Source: an uncultured Massilia sp.
Lineage (GTDB): Bacteria > Pseudomonadota > Gammaproteobacteria > Burkholderiales > Burkholderiaceae_D
Assembly: GCF_913773735.1 (NCBI RefSeq)
Contig: NZ_CAJYEB010000009.1
Span: 23,688 to 87,687 of the forward strand
Direction: 5' to 3'
DNA: 64,000 nucleotides
Shown here piece after piece: positions 41,021 to 48,289 of this stretch (positions are counted from its first letter, which is position 1; each line of letters begins with the position of its first letter). The position numbers were made by a program, and so were the translations under genes. The notes beneath the pieces are model-generated. The model made no database searches. It was given only the letters and a program-made list of their open reading frames with translations, and was not told the origin of the DNA.

Positions 41021-42412
41021 TTAAGGTGCGCCGGGTTCCGCGACCGGCAAATCCAGCGTCACGGCCAGCCCGCGTCCCTCCAGGCCCGGCCCGAAGGCGA
41101 GCGCGGCGCCATGCAGGTCGGCGATCCGCTTGACGATCGACAGGCCAAGCCCGCTGCCGCCGGCCTCGTTGCCGAGCACGCGGAAAAAACGCTCGGCCAG
41201 CCGGCGCCGGCTGGCCGCGTCGACGCCGGGGCCGTCGTCGCGCACGGCGATGCGCTCGCATCCGCCGTGCCGGCAGGCGACGATCTCGACACGGCTGCCG
41301 TCCGGGCAGTAGCGCAAGGCATTGTCGACGAGGTTGCGCAGCGCCATCTCCAGCATCTGCGGGTCGGCGTGGACGGTGTCCAGCTCGCACCGCACGGCCA
41401 GGCGGATACCACGCCGCTGCGCTTGCTGGCCGTACGCGGCCAGCAGGCGCTCCAGCAGTGGGGCCAGCGCCACCGGCTGGCGCACCAGCTGTTCACGCGC
41501 CAGCGGATCCAGGCGGGCCAGCGCCAGCAGGCTGTCGACCAGCGCGGTGACGCGGCCGATGTCCTGGCGCAGCTTGCGAAACGGCGCGGCCAGTTCCGGA
41601 TGCTGGCGCTGCAGGAGTTGCGCATGCATGTCCAGCCCCGCCAGCGGCGTGCGCAGCTCGTGCGCGGCGTCGGCCGTGAAGCGGCGCTCGGCCTGCAGCG
41701 CCGTGTCCAGGCGCGCCAGCACGCCGTTCAACGCCGCGACCAGCGGCAGCAGTTCGCGCGGCTGGCCGCCGGCATCGACCTGCGCCAGGTCGTCCGGCGT
41801 CTTGGCCGCGATGGCCGCCGCCGTGCGCCGCAGCGGCGCCAGCACGCGGCCGGTCACGAGCCAGCAGGCCAGCGCCAGCAGGACCAGCACGCCGAGCGCG
41901 GGCGCCCACAGCGATTCGGCCAGTTCCTCCAGGATGTCGAAGCGCTTGTCCTGGCGCTGCCCGACCTGCACGGCGACATGGCGCCGGTCGTCGCGGACGA
42001 CGAACACGCGCCAGCGCTGGCCGGCGGCGACGGCGTCCACGAAGCCGTCGTCGTCGGCGCCGGCCGCGCCGGCGACGAAGGGCGCCGCGGGCGCGCCGGC
42101 GGTGCGCTGGATCACCCGCCCGCCGGCGACGATCTGGTACTGCATGTCGACCTTGCGCGCCGGCCCGGCGCCGCCGTCCAGCCGGGCCAGCAGGCCGCGC
42201 TCGTTCCAGTCGGTGGTGGCGGCCATGATCATGTAGCCCGATTCTTCCAGCGCGTCGTCGAACACGTCGTTGGTCTCGTGCCAGGCGACCGCGGCGAAGA
42301 TGCCCAGGCCCGCCAGCCACAGCACGGCGCTGGCGGACAGGATGGCGGCCAGCAGGCGCCGCCGCAGCGACCATGGGCGGGCATCGGCCGCGTGGGTCGC
42401 CACGTCAGCCAT
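41021..42412 (-). CDS. qseC: QseC-like sensor histidine kinase
   Basis: This 463-residue membrane kinase has transmembrane helices at about 19-40 (LLAAILSASAVLWLAGLGIFAA) and about 178-200 around a periplasmic sensor. It is followed by a HAMP-like region, the H-box AAHELRTPLAGLDMHAQLL, the N-box LRNLVDNALRYC and the G boxes VRDDGPGVD and GGSGLGLSIVKRI. It should phosphorylate the response regulator encoded just upstream; the start overlaps that gene by 8 bp. QseC identity rests on overall pattern and on the adjacent ygiW; the signal is unknown. Confidence 0.88.
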   Translation of the reverse strand: MADVATHAADARPWSLRRRLLAAILSASAVLWLAGLGIFAAVAWHETNDVFDDALEESGYMIMAATTDWNERGLLARLDGGAGPARKVDMQYQIVAGGRVIQRTAGAPAAPFVAGAAGADDDGFVDAVAAGQRWRVFVVRDDRRHVAVQVGQRQDKRFDILEELAESLWAPALGVLVLLALACWLVTGRVLAPLRRTAAAIAAKTPDDLAQVDAGGQPRELLPLVAALNGVLARLDTALQAERRFTADAAHELRTPLAGLDMHAQLLQRQHPELAAPFRKLRQDIGRVTALVDSLLALARLDPLAREQLVRQPVALAPLLERLLAAYGQQAQRRGIRLAVRCELDTVHADPQMLEMALRNLVDNALRYCPDGSRVEIVACRHGGCERIAVRDDGPGVDAASRRRLAERFFRVLGNEAGGSGLGLSIVKRIADLHGAALAFGPGLEGRGLAVTLDLPVAEPGAP

Positions 42413-43067
42413 CGTCCTTGAGCCGGTAGCCGAGGCCGCGCACGGTAACGATGCTGTCGCTGCCAAGCTTCCTGCGCAGGTTGTGGATGTGGACCTCGAT
42501 GGCATTGCTTTCCACCTCCTCGCCCCAGCCGTACAGCGTTTCCTCGATCTGGGCGCGGGTCACGATGCCGTTGCGGCGCAGCAGCAGCGCGTACAGCACG
42601 TGGTATTCGCGCGCCGTCAGCGCCACCGGCCGACCGTCGATGCCGGCCTGGCGCGTGTCGAGGTTGAGGACGATGCCGGCATGGGCCAGCTCGTTGCCGG
42701 CGCGGCTGGCGCTGCGCCGCACGGCGGCGCGGATGCGCGCCGACAGTTCTTCCAGCTCGAACGGTTTCACCAGGTAGTCGTCGGCGCCCAGGTCCAGGCC
42801 CTCGACGCGGTCGGCCAGCGCGTTGAAGGCGGTGATCAGGATCACGGGCACCTGCTCTCCCCCGGCGCGCAGCGCGGCCAGCAGGGCGTCGCCGGACAGC
42901 CCCGGCAGGCCGCGGTCGAGCAGCACGCAGTCGTAGCGGTGGGTCGCCAGCGCGGTCTGGGCGGAATCGCCGCGCCGCACCCAGTCGACGGCGTGCTGGT
43001 CCAGGCGCAGCCAGGCCTGGATGGTGTCGCCGAGGGAGGCGTCGTCTTCGGCAAGCAGGATGCGCAT
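42405..43067 (-). CDS. qseB: QseB-like OmpR-family response regulator
   Basis: This 220-residue protein has an N-terminal receiver (acidic pair EDD at 7-9, phosphorylated aspartate in YDCVLLDRGLPG, lysine in DDYLVKPFELEELSARI) and a C-terminal winged helix (about 125-218: ALTAREYHVLYALLLRRNG, VESNAIEVHIHNLRRKLG, IVTVRGLGYRL). It is the first gene of the pair and overlaps the kinase start. A terminator of the upstream gene isolates its transcription. The QseB/PmrA group is the best match. Confidence 0.9.
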   Translation of the reverse strand: MRILLAEDDASLGDTIQAWLRLDQHAVDWVRRGDSAQTALATHRYDCVLLDRGLPGLSGDALLAALRAGGEQVPVILITAFNALADRVEGLDLGADDYLVKPFELEELSARIRAAVRRSASRAGNELAHAGIVLNLDTRQAGIDGRPVALTAREYHVLYALLLRRNGIVTRAQIEETLYGWGEEVESNAIEVHIHNLRRKLGSDSIVTVRGLGYRLKDDG

Positions 43068-43104
43068 GGATCACTCGCGGTATGGTCGACGCCGCGAGTA
43101 TGAC

Positions 43105-43130
43105 AAAAAACGGCGCCCGAGGGCGCCGTT
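43105..43130 (-). terminator. Rho-independent terminator of old yellow enzyme gene
   Basis: On the minus strand, AACGGCGCCC and GGGCGCCGTT form a perfect 10-bp stem followed by a T-run (complement of 43105-43110), 30 bp after the gene stop. Confidence 0.9.
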
Positions 43131-43159
43131 CGCTGTGCGGTACGCGGGCCAGGCGCCCG

Positions 43160-44263
43160 TCAGGCCGCCTTGTCCAGCGCCGGATAATCGGTATAGCCCT
43201 CTTCCCCGAAGGTATAGAAGGTCTGCGGATTCGGCGCGTTCAGCGGCGCGTCCAGCTTGAGGCGCTGCACCAGGTCCGGGTTGGCGATGTAGGCGCGGCC
43301 GAAGGCGACCGCGTCGGCCGCGCCGGAGGCCACGGCGTCCAGCGCCATCTGGCGGGTGTAGCCGTTGTTGGCGATGTAGGTGCCCTTGAAGGCCTTGCGC
43401 GCCCAGGCGAAGTCGAAGCCCGGCAGGTCGCGCGCGCCGCCGGTCGCGCCTTCGACGAAGTGGATGAAGGCGATGCCGCGCTCGTTCAGCCGTTCGACCA
43501 GGTAGCCGAAGATGGCTTGCGGATCGCTGTCGCTGGCGTCGTTCGACGGCGTCACCGGCGACAGGCGGATGCCGACGCGGCCGGCGCCGATCTCGGCGGC
43601 CACGGCATCCACGACTTCCAGCGCGAAGCGGGCGCGGTTCTCGATCGAGCCGCCGTAGCGGTCGGTACGCTGGTTCGCGCCGTCGCGCAGGAACTGGTCG
43701 ACCAGGTAGCCGTTGGCGCCGTGGATCTCGACGCCGTCGAAACCGGCACGGATCGCGTTGGCGGCGCCCCGGCGGTATTCGTCGACGACCAGGCGGATCT
43801 CGTCCTCGCTCAGCGCGTGCGGGACCGGCGCGTCGACCTTGCCCGCGCGGGTGTAGGCGGTGGTCTTCGGCTGCACGGCGGACGGCGCCAGCGGCTGCGC
43901 GCCGCCGGTCAGCGCCGGGTGCGTGATACGGCCGACGTGCCAGATCTGCGCCACGATCTTCGAACCGGCGGCGTGCACGGCCGCGGTGATCGGCTTCCAG
44001 CCTTCGACCTGGGCGTCCGAATAGATGCCCGGGGTCGCCATGTAGCCCTTGCCCACCGGCGAGACCTGGGTGCCCTCGCTGATGATCAGGCCGGCGTTGC
44101 TGCGCTGGCGGTAGTACTCGACGTTCATCGGGCTGCCCGGCACGTCGCCGGCAGCCTCGTCCGCGCGGCTGCGCGTCAGCGGCGCCATGACGATGCGGTT
44201 GGCGACCTCGATGTCGCCGATGCGGGTGGGCTGGAACAGCGGATGGGAATCTGGTGCGGTCAT
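43160..44263 (-). CDS. Old yellow enzyme family alkene reductase (NemA-like)
   Basis: This 367-residue FMN enzyme has a TIM barrel. It reduces activated alkenes, and in related proteins also nitro compounds, with NAD(P)H. Visible marks are NRIVMAPLTRSRAD, LIISEGTQVSPVGKGY, the QIWHVGRITHP motif, the substrate-binding IHGANGYLVDQFLRDGANQRTDRYGGSIENR and the FMN-binding AFGRAYIANPDLVQRL. The ATG at 44263 is chosen over 44272 because the AAAGGA site would touch the earlier one. It is divergent from a LysR regulator, its probable controller. Confidence 0.95.
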   Translation of the reverse strand: MTAPDSHPLFQPTRIGDIEVANRIVMAPLTRSRADEAAGDVPGSPMNVEYYRQRSNAGLIISEGTQVSPVGKGYMATPGIYSDAQVEGWKPITAAVHAAGSKIVAQIWHVGRITHPALTGGAQPLAPSAVQPKTTAYTRAGKVDAPVPHALSEDEIRLVVDEYRRGAANAIRAGFDGVEIHGANGYLVDQFLRDGANQRTDRYGGSIENRARFALEVVDAVAAEIGAGRVGIRLSPVTPSNDASDSDPQAIFGYLVERLNERGIAFIHFVEGATGGARDLPGFDFAWARKAFKGTYIANNGYTRQMALDAVASGAADAVAFGRAYIANPDLVQRLKLDAPLNAPNPQTFYTFGEEGYTDYPALDKAA

Positions 44264-44351
44264 CTCGTGCATCCTTTCGGCAAAGACAATGAAAGGGCCG
44301 CGTTCGCCGATCCTGCGGCGTAGCGGCCCCGTGCATGCGAGCATTATGCCC

Positions 44352-44366
44352 ATTCCCGGGCGGATG
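44352..44366. promoter_or_regulatory. LysR box, distal copy
   Basis: ATTCCCGGGCGGATG is an imperfect match to the site at 44394-44408 (ATTCC-N5-GGAT). It lies 42 bp upstream, about four helical turns. Confidence 0.45.
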
Positions 44367-44393
44367 AAATAGTGGTGTACGGTGATATGATTT

Positions 44394-44408
44394 ATTCCCG
44401 ACCGGAAT
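44394..44408. promoter_or_regulatory. LysR box (T-N11-A), proximal copy
   Basis: ATTCC-CGACC-GGAAT is a perfect inverted repeat with the T-N11-A form of LysR sites, 10 bp before the LysR gene ATG and just after a TATGAT -10-like element (44386-44391). Autorepression is likely. Confidence 0.65.
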
Positions 44409-44418
44409 GGGTGATGCG

Positions 44419-45363
44419 ATGGACCGACTACGCCTGATGGAAACCTTTTGCCGCGTGGTGGAAAGCGGCAGCTTTTCGGCGGTGGCGCGCGAGGGGATGA
44501 CGACGCAGTCGGCCATCAGCAAGCAGGTGCAGGCGCTGGAAACCCTGCTCGGCGCGCGCCTGCTGGTGCGCTCGACGCGCAGCCATTCGCTGACCGAGGC
44601 CGGCCAGCTCTACTACGAACGCTGCCGCCAGGTGCTCGACACGCTGGACGAGGCGCGCATCGAGGTGCAGCGCGCCGAGCAGGACATTTCCGGCCTGCTG
44701 CGGGTGTCGGCGCCGTCCGCCTTCGGTCGCCTGCACATCGTGCCGCGCCTGCCGGCGTTCTACGAGCGCTACCCGCACATCCGCCTCGACCTGGTGCTCG
44801 ACGACGCCTTCGTCGACCTGGTGGCGGCCGGGGTCGACGTGGCCTTCCGCGTCGGCGAACTGAAGGACAGCCGCCTGGTGGCGCGCCGCATCGGCAACGC
44901 CCACCGCGCCGTGCTGGCGTCGCCCGCCTACCTGGCGCGCCATGGCGAGCCGCGCCATCCGCGCGAACTGGCCGACCACCACTGCGTGCTGTACACGGGC
45001 CTGGCCAATGCCAACGAATGGACGTTCCTGGACGACGCCGGCAAGCCGCTGGCGGTGCGCGTCAACGGGCGCTTCCAGTCGAACACCTCGGAAGCGACGC
45101 GCCAGGCCGTGTGCGAGGGCCTGGGCATCAGCTACTCGACCCTGTGGATCTACGGCGCCGACATCCGCGCCGGCCGCGTGAAACCGATCCTGACGGACTT
45201 CCGCCTGCCGTCGCTGCCGCTGAACGTGGTGTACCAGCCGGCGCGCCGGCCCTCGCTCAAGGTCAACCGCTTCGTGTCCTGGTTCGCCGAGGCCTTCGCC
45301 CAGGACCCGGACATCGCCCAGATGCTCGACAATCCGGCGCCGCCCGCGCCCGCGCCGGGATAA
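44419..45363 (+). CDS. LysR-family transcriptional regulator
   Basis: This 314-residue protein has an N-terminal winged helix (about 1-60: METFCRVVESGSFSAVAREGMTTQSAISKQVQALE-type sequence) and a LysR ligand domain (about 88-292: LLRVSAPSAFGRLHIVPRL is the usual start). It resembles the group that controls divergently encoded oxidoreductases. It is divergent from the old yellow enzyme gene, with two T-N11-A-like boxes in the 155-bp gap. The start at 44419 gives the standard N-terminus. Confidence 0.94.
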   Translation: MDRLRLMETFCRVVESGSFSAVAREGMTTQSAISKQVQALETLLGARLLVRSTRSHSLTEAGQLYYERCRQVLDTLDEARIEVQRAEQDISGLLRVSAPSAFGRLHIVPRLPAFYERYPHIRLDLVLDDAFVDLVAAGVDVAFRVGELKDSRLVARRIGNAHRAVLASPAYLARHGEPRHPRELADHHCVLYTGLANANEWTFLDDAGKPLAVRVNGRFQSNTSEATRQAVCEGLGISYSTLWIYGADIRAGRVKPILTDFRLPSLPLNVVYQPARRPSLKVNRFVSWFAEAFAQDPDIAQMLDNPAPPAPAPG

Positions 45364-45372
45364 CATACAATC

Positions 45373-45987
45373 ATGACCACGCCGAGCCGCCGTACGATGC
45401 CCCTGTCCACGATGTCACTGCCCACGATGTCCCTGTCCACGATGATCCGCTTCCTGCTGCCGGCGCTGTTCTGCTGCGCAGCCACCGCCGCCGCCGCGGC
45501 CGAACCGGCGCCGCCGGTGGCCGCGATCCCGTCGCTGGACGTGCCGCGCTACATGGGCACCTGGTACGAGATCGCCAAGTACCCCAACCGCTTCCAGAAG
45601 CAATGCGCGTCCTCGACGACCGCCACCTACACGCTGGAACCGGACAAGACCGTGCGGGTGGTGAACCGCTGCCTGCGCGCCGACGGCCGGCCGGATACCG
45701 CGGTCGGCAGCGCGCGCCAGGTGGGCGCGCCCACGTCCGCCGTGCTGCAGGTGCGCTTCGCGCCCGCCTGGCTGTCGTTCCTGCCGATGGTGTGGGGAGA
45801 CTACTGGGTGGTCGACCTCGACCCGGACTACACGCTTGCAGCGGTCAGCGAGCCGAAGCGCGAATACCTGTGGATCCTGGCGCGCACGCCGGCGGTGCCG
45901 CGCGCGGCCTACGACGCCCTGCTGGCGCGCCTGCGCAGCCGGGGTTTCGACCTGGAGAAACTGGAGGCGACGCGGCAGGCGGAGTAG
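45373..45987 (+). CDS. Bacterial lipocalin (Blc-like)
   Basis: This exported lipocalin is up to 204 residues long. The fold signature is YMGTWYEIAKYPNRFQK (GxW), then VVNRCLRADGRPDTAVGSAR, GDYWVVDLDPDYTLAAVSEPKREYLWILAR and the C-terminal helix. It probably binds lipids in the envelope. The start is uncertain: in-frame ATGs at 45397, 45412, 45427 and 45442 arise from three 15-bp tandem repeats, and only the last is followed directly by a clean signal peptide (MIRFLLPALFCCAATAAAAA). No lipobox is clear. It follows the LysR gene by 9 bp. Confidence 0.9.
   Translation: MTTPSRRTMPLSTMSLPTMSLSTMIRFLLPALFCCAATAAAAAEPAPPVAAIPSLDVPRYMGTWYEIAKYPNRFQKQCASSTTATYTLEPDKTVRVVNRCLRADGRPDTAVGSARQVGAPTSAVLQVRFAPAWLSFLPMVWGDYWVVDLDPDYTLAAVSEPKREYLWILARTPAVPRAAYDALLARLRSRGFDLEKLEATRQAE
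45397..45441 (+). repeat. Three 15-bp tandem repeats in the lipocalin N-terminus
   Basis: Units starting at 45397, 45412 and 45427, each of the form ATGyCxCTGyCCACG, are followed by a fourth ATG at 45442. They encode M-[PS]-L-[SP]-T and create several possible start codons. Confidence 0.8.
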
Positions 45988-46003
45988 GCCTGCTACGCCC
46001 GCA

Positions 46004-46081
46004 CGTCGCCCCGGCGCAGGCCGGGGCCCAATTCGCATGCGCTGCCGAAACGCGTAGAGATCGGGTCCCGGCCGGGACGAC
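46004..46081. repeat. REP-like palindromic pair, copy 2
   Basis: The left unit CGTCGCCCCGGCGCAGGCCG... (from 46004) resembles the unit at 4962. The right unit GGGTCCCGGCCGGGACGAC (46063-46081) is the inverse unit with six central bases missing. Flanking CCCAATT is shared with copy 1. It lies between the convergent lipocalin and glycosyltransferase genes. Confidence 0.75.
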
Positions 46082-46084
46082 TTA

Positions 46085-47908
46085 TCAAGCCGTCTTCAAG
46101 GGCTGCTTCGAGAACGCGACCGCATAACCGCCGTTGCGCGCCACGTAGCCCTGCGCCTTCAGGTAAGGCACCAGCTGCGCGAACTTGCCGGCGGCGTCGC
46201 CGTCCTCGATCCCGTCGAGCACGACCACGGCCTCGTCGGCCAGCTGCGGCTCGACGGCCTGGAAGGCTTCCAGCGCGGCCTGGCGGCAGCGGGCGCGGTC
46301 GGCGTCGTCCCCCAGGTAGTCGACGCTGTTCACGACCAGCAGGTCGATCCCGGCCGGCAGCGCGTCGCCCGGCGCGGCCACGGCGACGTTCAGGCCCAGG
46401 CCGCGCCCGGCCAGGCTGTGGGCGACGTGGCGGCGCAGCAGCGGGTCGGCCTCGACGCTCGTGAAGCTGCCGGCATAGCCGTGGACGTACCAGGCCAGCA
46501 GCTCGGTCGAGCCGCTGTCGCCGCCGCGGCCGAAGCCCGGCGCCGCGCCCAGTTCCACGACGACGGCGTTCTCGTCGAGCATGAACAGGTGCTGCAGCAC
46601 GGCGTCGAACACGGGGCGCTGCAGGGCCGGGCGCTGGCGCGGCGCCACCACGTCGGACGCCCCGGCGAACCAGCGGTTGTAGTCGGCGCGCGGCATGGCC
46701 GCGTTCAGCTGGTAGTGGAAGCCGGCATTGGTTTCCTTGTTCCAGTCGCTCAGGCGCGCCGCCGAGCGACGCGACTTTTCCACGATGATCTCGTGCGACA
46801 GCATCGAGTAATGCAGGTTCTTGAAGACGAAGGTGCTGCTGCGCTTGACCGGGCCGGTCGGGTTGCAGTTGTGGCAGCCCAGCGAGTAGTTGATGTCGAT
46901 CTTCGGATCGAAGATCAGGTTCTTGTTCGAGTACTGCGGGTTCGCCAGGCCGGTGTGGACCAGCTCGAACAGGTAGCGGCCCGGCTGGTAGCGCGGGTAT
47001 TCCTTCGAGCGCATCTCGAAGCCCTCGACCATCGGCAGCGTCACGCCGTCGCGCTTGAACTCGGCCAGCTTGTCGCGCATGCGCGGGTGGTACAGGAATT
47101 CGTCGACGTCGCCGACGATCATCCAGTCGCACTCGTCGCGGTAGGTCTTCCATGCCTCGTTGCGGATCGCCATCAGTTCGCGGTCGTCGAGCTTCTCGCT
47201 GACCTTGACGATGAGTTCCACCTCCGGATAGCGCGCCGCGATCTCCGCGGTGCCGTCGGTGCTGCCGCCGTCGTGCAGGATGACTTTCTTCGCGCCCAGG
47301 AACTTGATGTAGTGGTCGAGGAAGAACGGCAGGATCTTGGCTTCGTTGAAGCACACGGCCAGCACGTAGATGACGGCATCGTCCGCTCCCGGCACGGGGC
47401 CGGCGCCGCGCAGCGCGGCCAGTTCCTCGCCCACCTGCGGCTGTTCCGGCTGCAGCGCCAGGCTCAGTTCCAGCAGGCCCTGCAGGCGCGCCGGCTGGCC
47501 CAGGCGGCGCGCCACGCCGATCGATGCCGACAACGCCTGCAGGCCGAGCTGGTCGGGCGCCGTCCCGGGCGACTGCGCCGCCGCCGGCAGCAGGGCCTGC
47601 CATTCGCCCAGCGCTTCGTATGGGCGGCCGCCCTGCTCCATCAGCAGTCCCAGGTTGAACCGCGCCGCCGGCAGGTCGACCAGGCGCAACGCGGCCCGGT
47701 ACTGTTCCTCGGCCTCGGCCAGGCGGCCGCCGTTCTGGTACAGCGCCCCCAGGTTGTAGTGCGCGGCGTAGGCATCGCCGTGCGGGCCGGCGGCGAGCCA
47801 GTCGAGGTACAGCTTCGCCTGCTGCTGCGCGTCCCATTCGGGATGCGCCTCGATCTCCTGCATCGCGCGGATCACGCTCCACTGGGCCAGGGTATTGGCG
47901 TCGATCAT
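46085..47908 (-). CDS. TPR - family 2 glycosyltransferase - methyltransferase-like protein
   Basis: This 607-residue protein has N-terminal TPR-like repeats (about 25-135: AAHYNLGALYQNGGRLAEAEEQYRAAL, then FNLGLLMEQGGRPYEAL). The glycosyltransferase domain (about 185-400) has IYVLAVCFNEAKILPFFLDHY, ILHDGGSTDGTAEIA and WMIVGDVDEFLYHP (DxD). The C-terminal domain has VVVELGAAPGFGRG and FTSVEADPLLRRHV, resembling a class I methyltransferase. GAGGAG before the ATG at 47908 supports the start. It is divergent from the GT41 gene, which has the same TPR-GT-tail layout. Acceptor and sugar are unknown; protein glycosylation is suggested by context. Confidence 0.85.
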   Translation of the reverse strand: MIDANTLAQWSVIRAMQEIEAHPEWDAQQQAKLYLDWLAAGPHGDAYAAHYNLGALYQNGGRLAEAEEQYRAALRLVDLPAARFNLGLLMEQGGRPYEALGEWQALLPAAAQSPGTAPDQLGLQALSASIGVARRLGQPARLQGLLELSLALQPEQPQVGEELAALRGAGPVPGADDAVIYVLAVCFNEAKILPFFLDHYIKFLGAKKVILHDGGSTDGTAEIAARYPEVELIVKVSEKLDDRELMAIRNEAWKTYRDECDWMIVGDVDEFLYHPRMRDKLAEFKRDGVTLPMVEGFEMRSKEYPRYQPGRYLFELVHTGLANPQYSNKNLIFDPKIDINYSLGCHNCNPTGPVKRSSTFVFKNLHYSMLSHEIIVEKSRRSAARLSDWNKETNAGFHYQLNAAMPRADYNRWFAGASDVVAPRQRPALQRPVFDAVLQHLFMLDENAVVVELGAAPGFGRGGDSGSTELLAWYVHGYAGSFTSVEADPLLRRHVAHSLAGRGLGLNVAVAAPGDALPAGIDLLVVNSVDYLGDDADRARCRQAALEAFQAVEPQLADEAVVVLDGIEDGDAAGKFAQLVPYLKAQGYVARNGGYAVAFSKQPLKTA

Positions 47909-48289
47909 TGTTACTAGCTCCTCATTGTTCGTCGAAACACCGGCGTTCCGACGGGAAATTCGCATGCGGTGTCTTCATGAATTGGCGCGCAGGTGCCGGT
48001 CCGCCTACGGTACCATGCGGATGATCCTGCTGCCGGGTCGATCGTGCTGGGCGGACGCGCATGTCGGATTGCAAACGTCGCGTGTGGGGATGGATGAAGC
48101 CGGCCAAGGATAGCACAGCCGAATCATGCCAAACAACAAACTGCATGCTGCAATAACGGCAAAATCGTGACAAAACCGCCTTGTGACGCAGCGCGTTTTG
48201 GTTGCCCACAAGCCACAAACCTTCGCTTGGCCAACATCTACGGAGTATGATTACGCTTCCTTGAATCCGACCCGAGAGACGACCCCAGG
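47909..48289. other. 381-bp divergent intergenic region
   Basis: The region separates two divergent glycosyltransferase genes and should hold both promoters. From about 48100 to 48260 it is AT-richer. A TATGAT at 48246-48251 is a candidate -10 for the plus-strand gene, without a clear -35. No gene or strong palindrome is seen. Confidence 0.6.
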
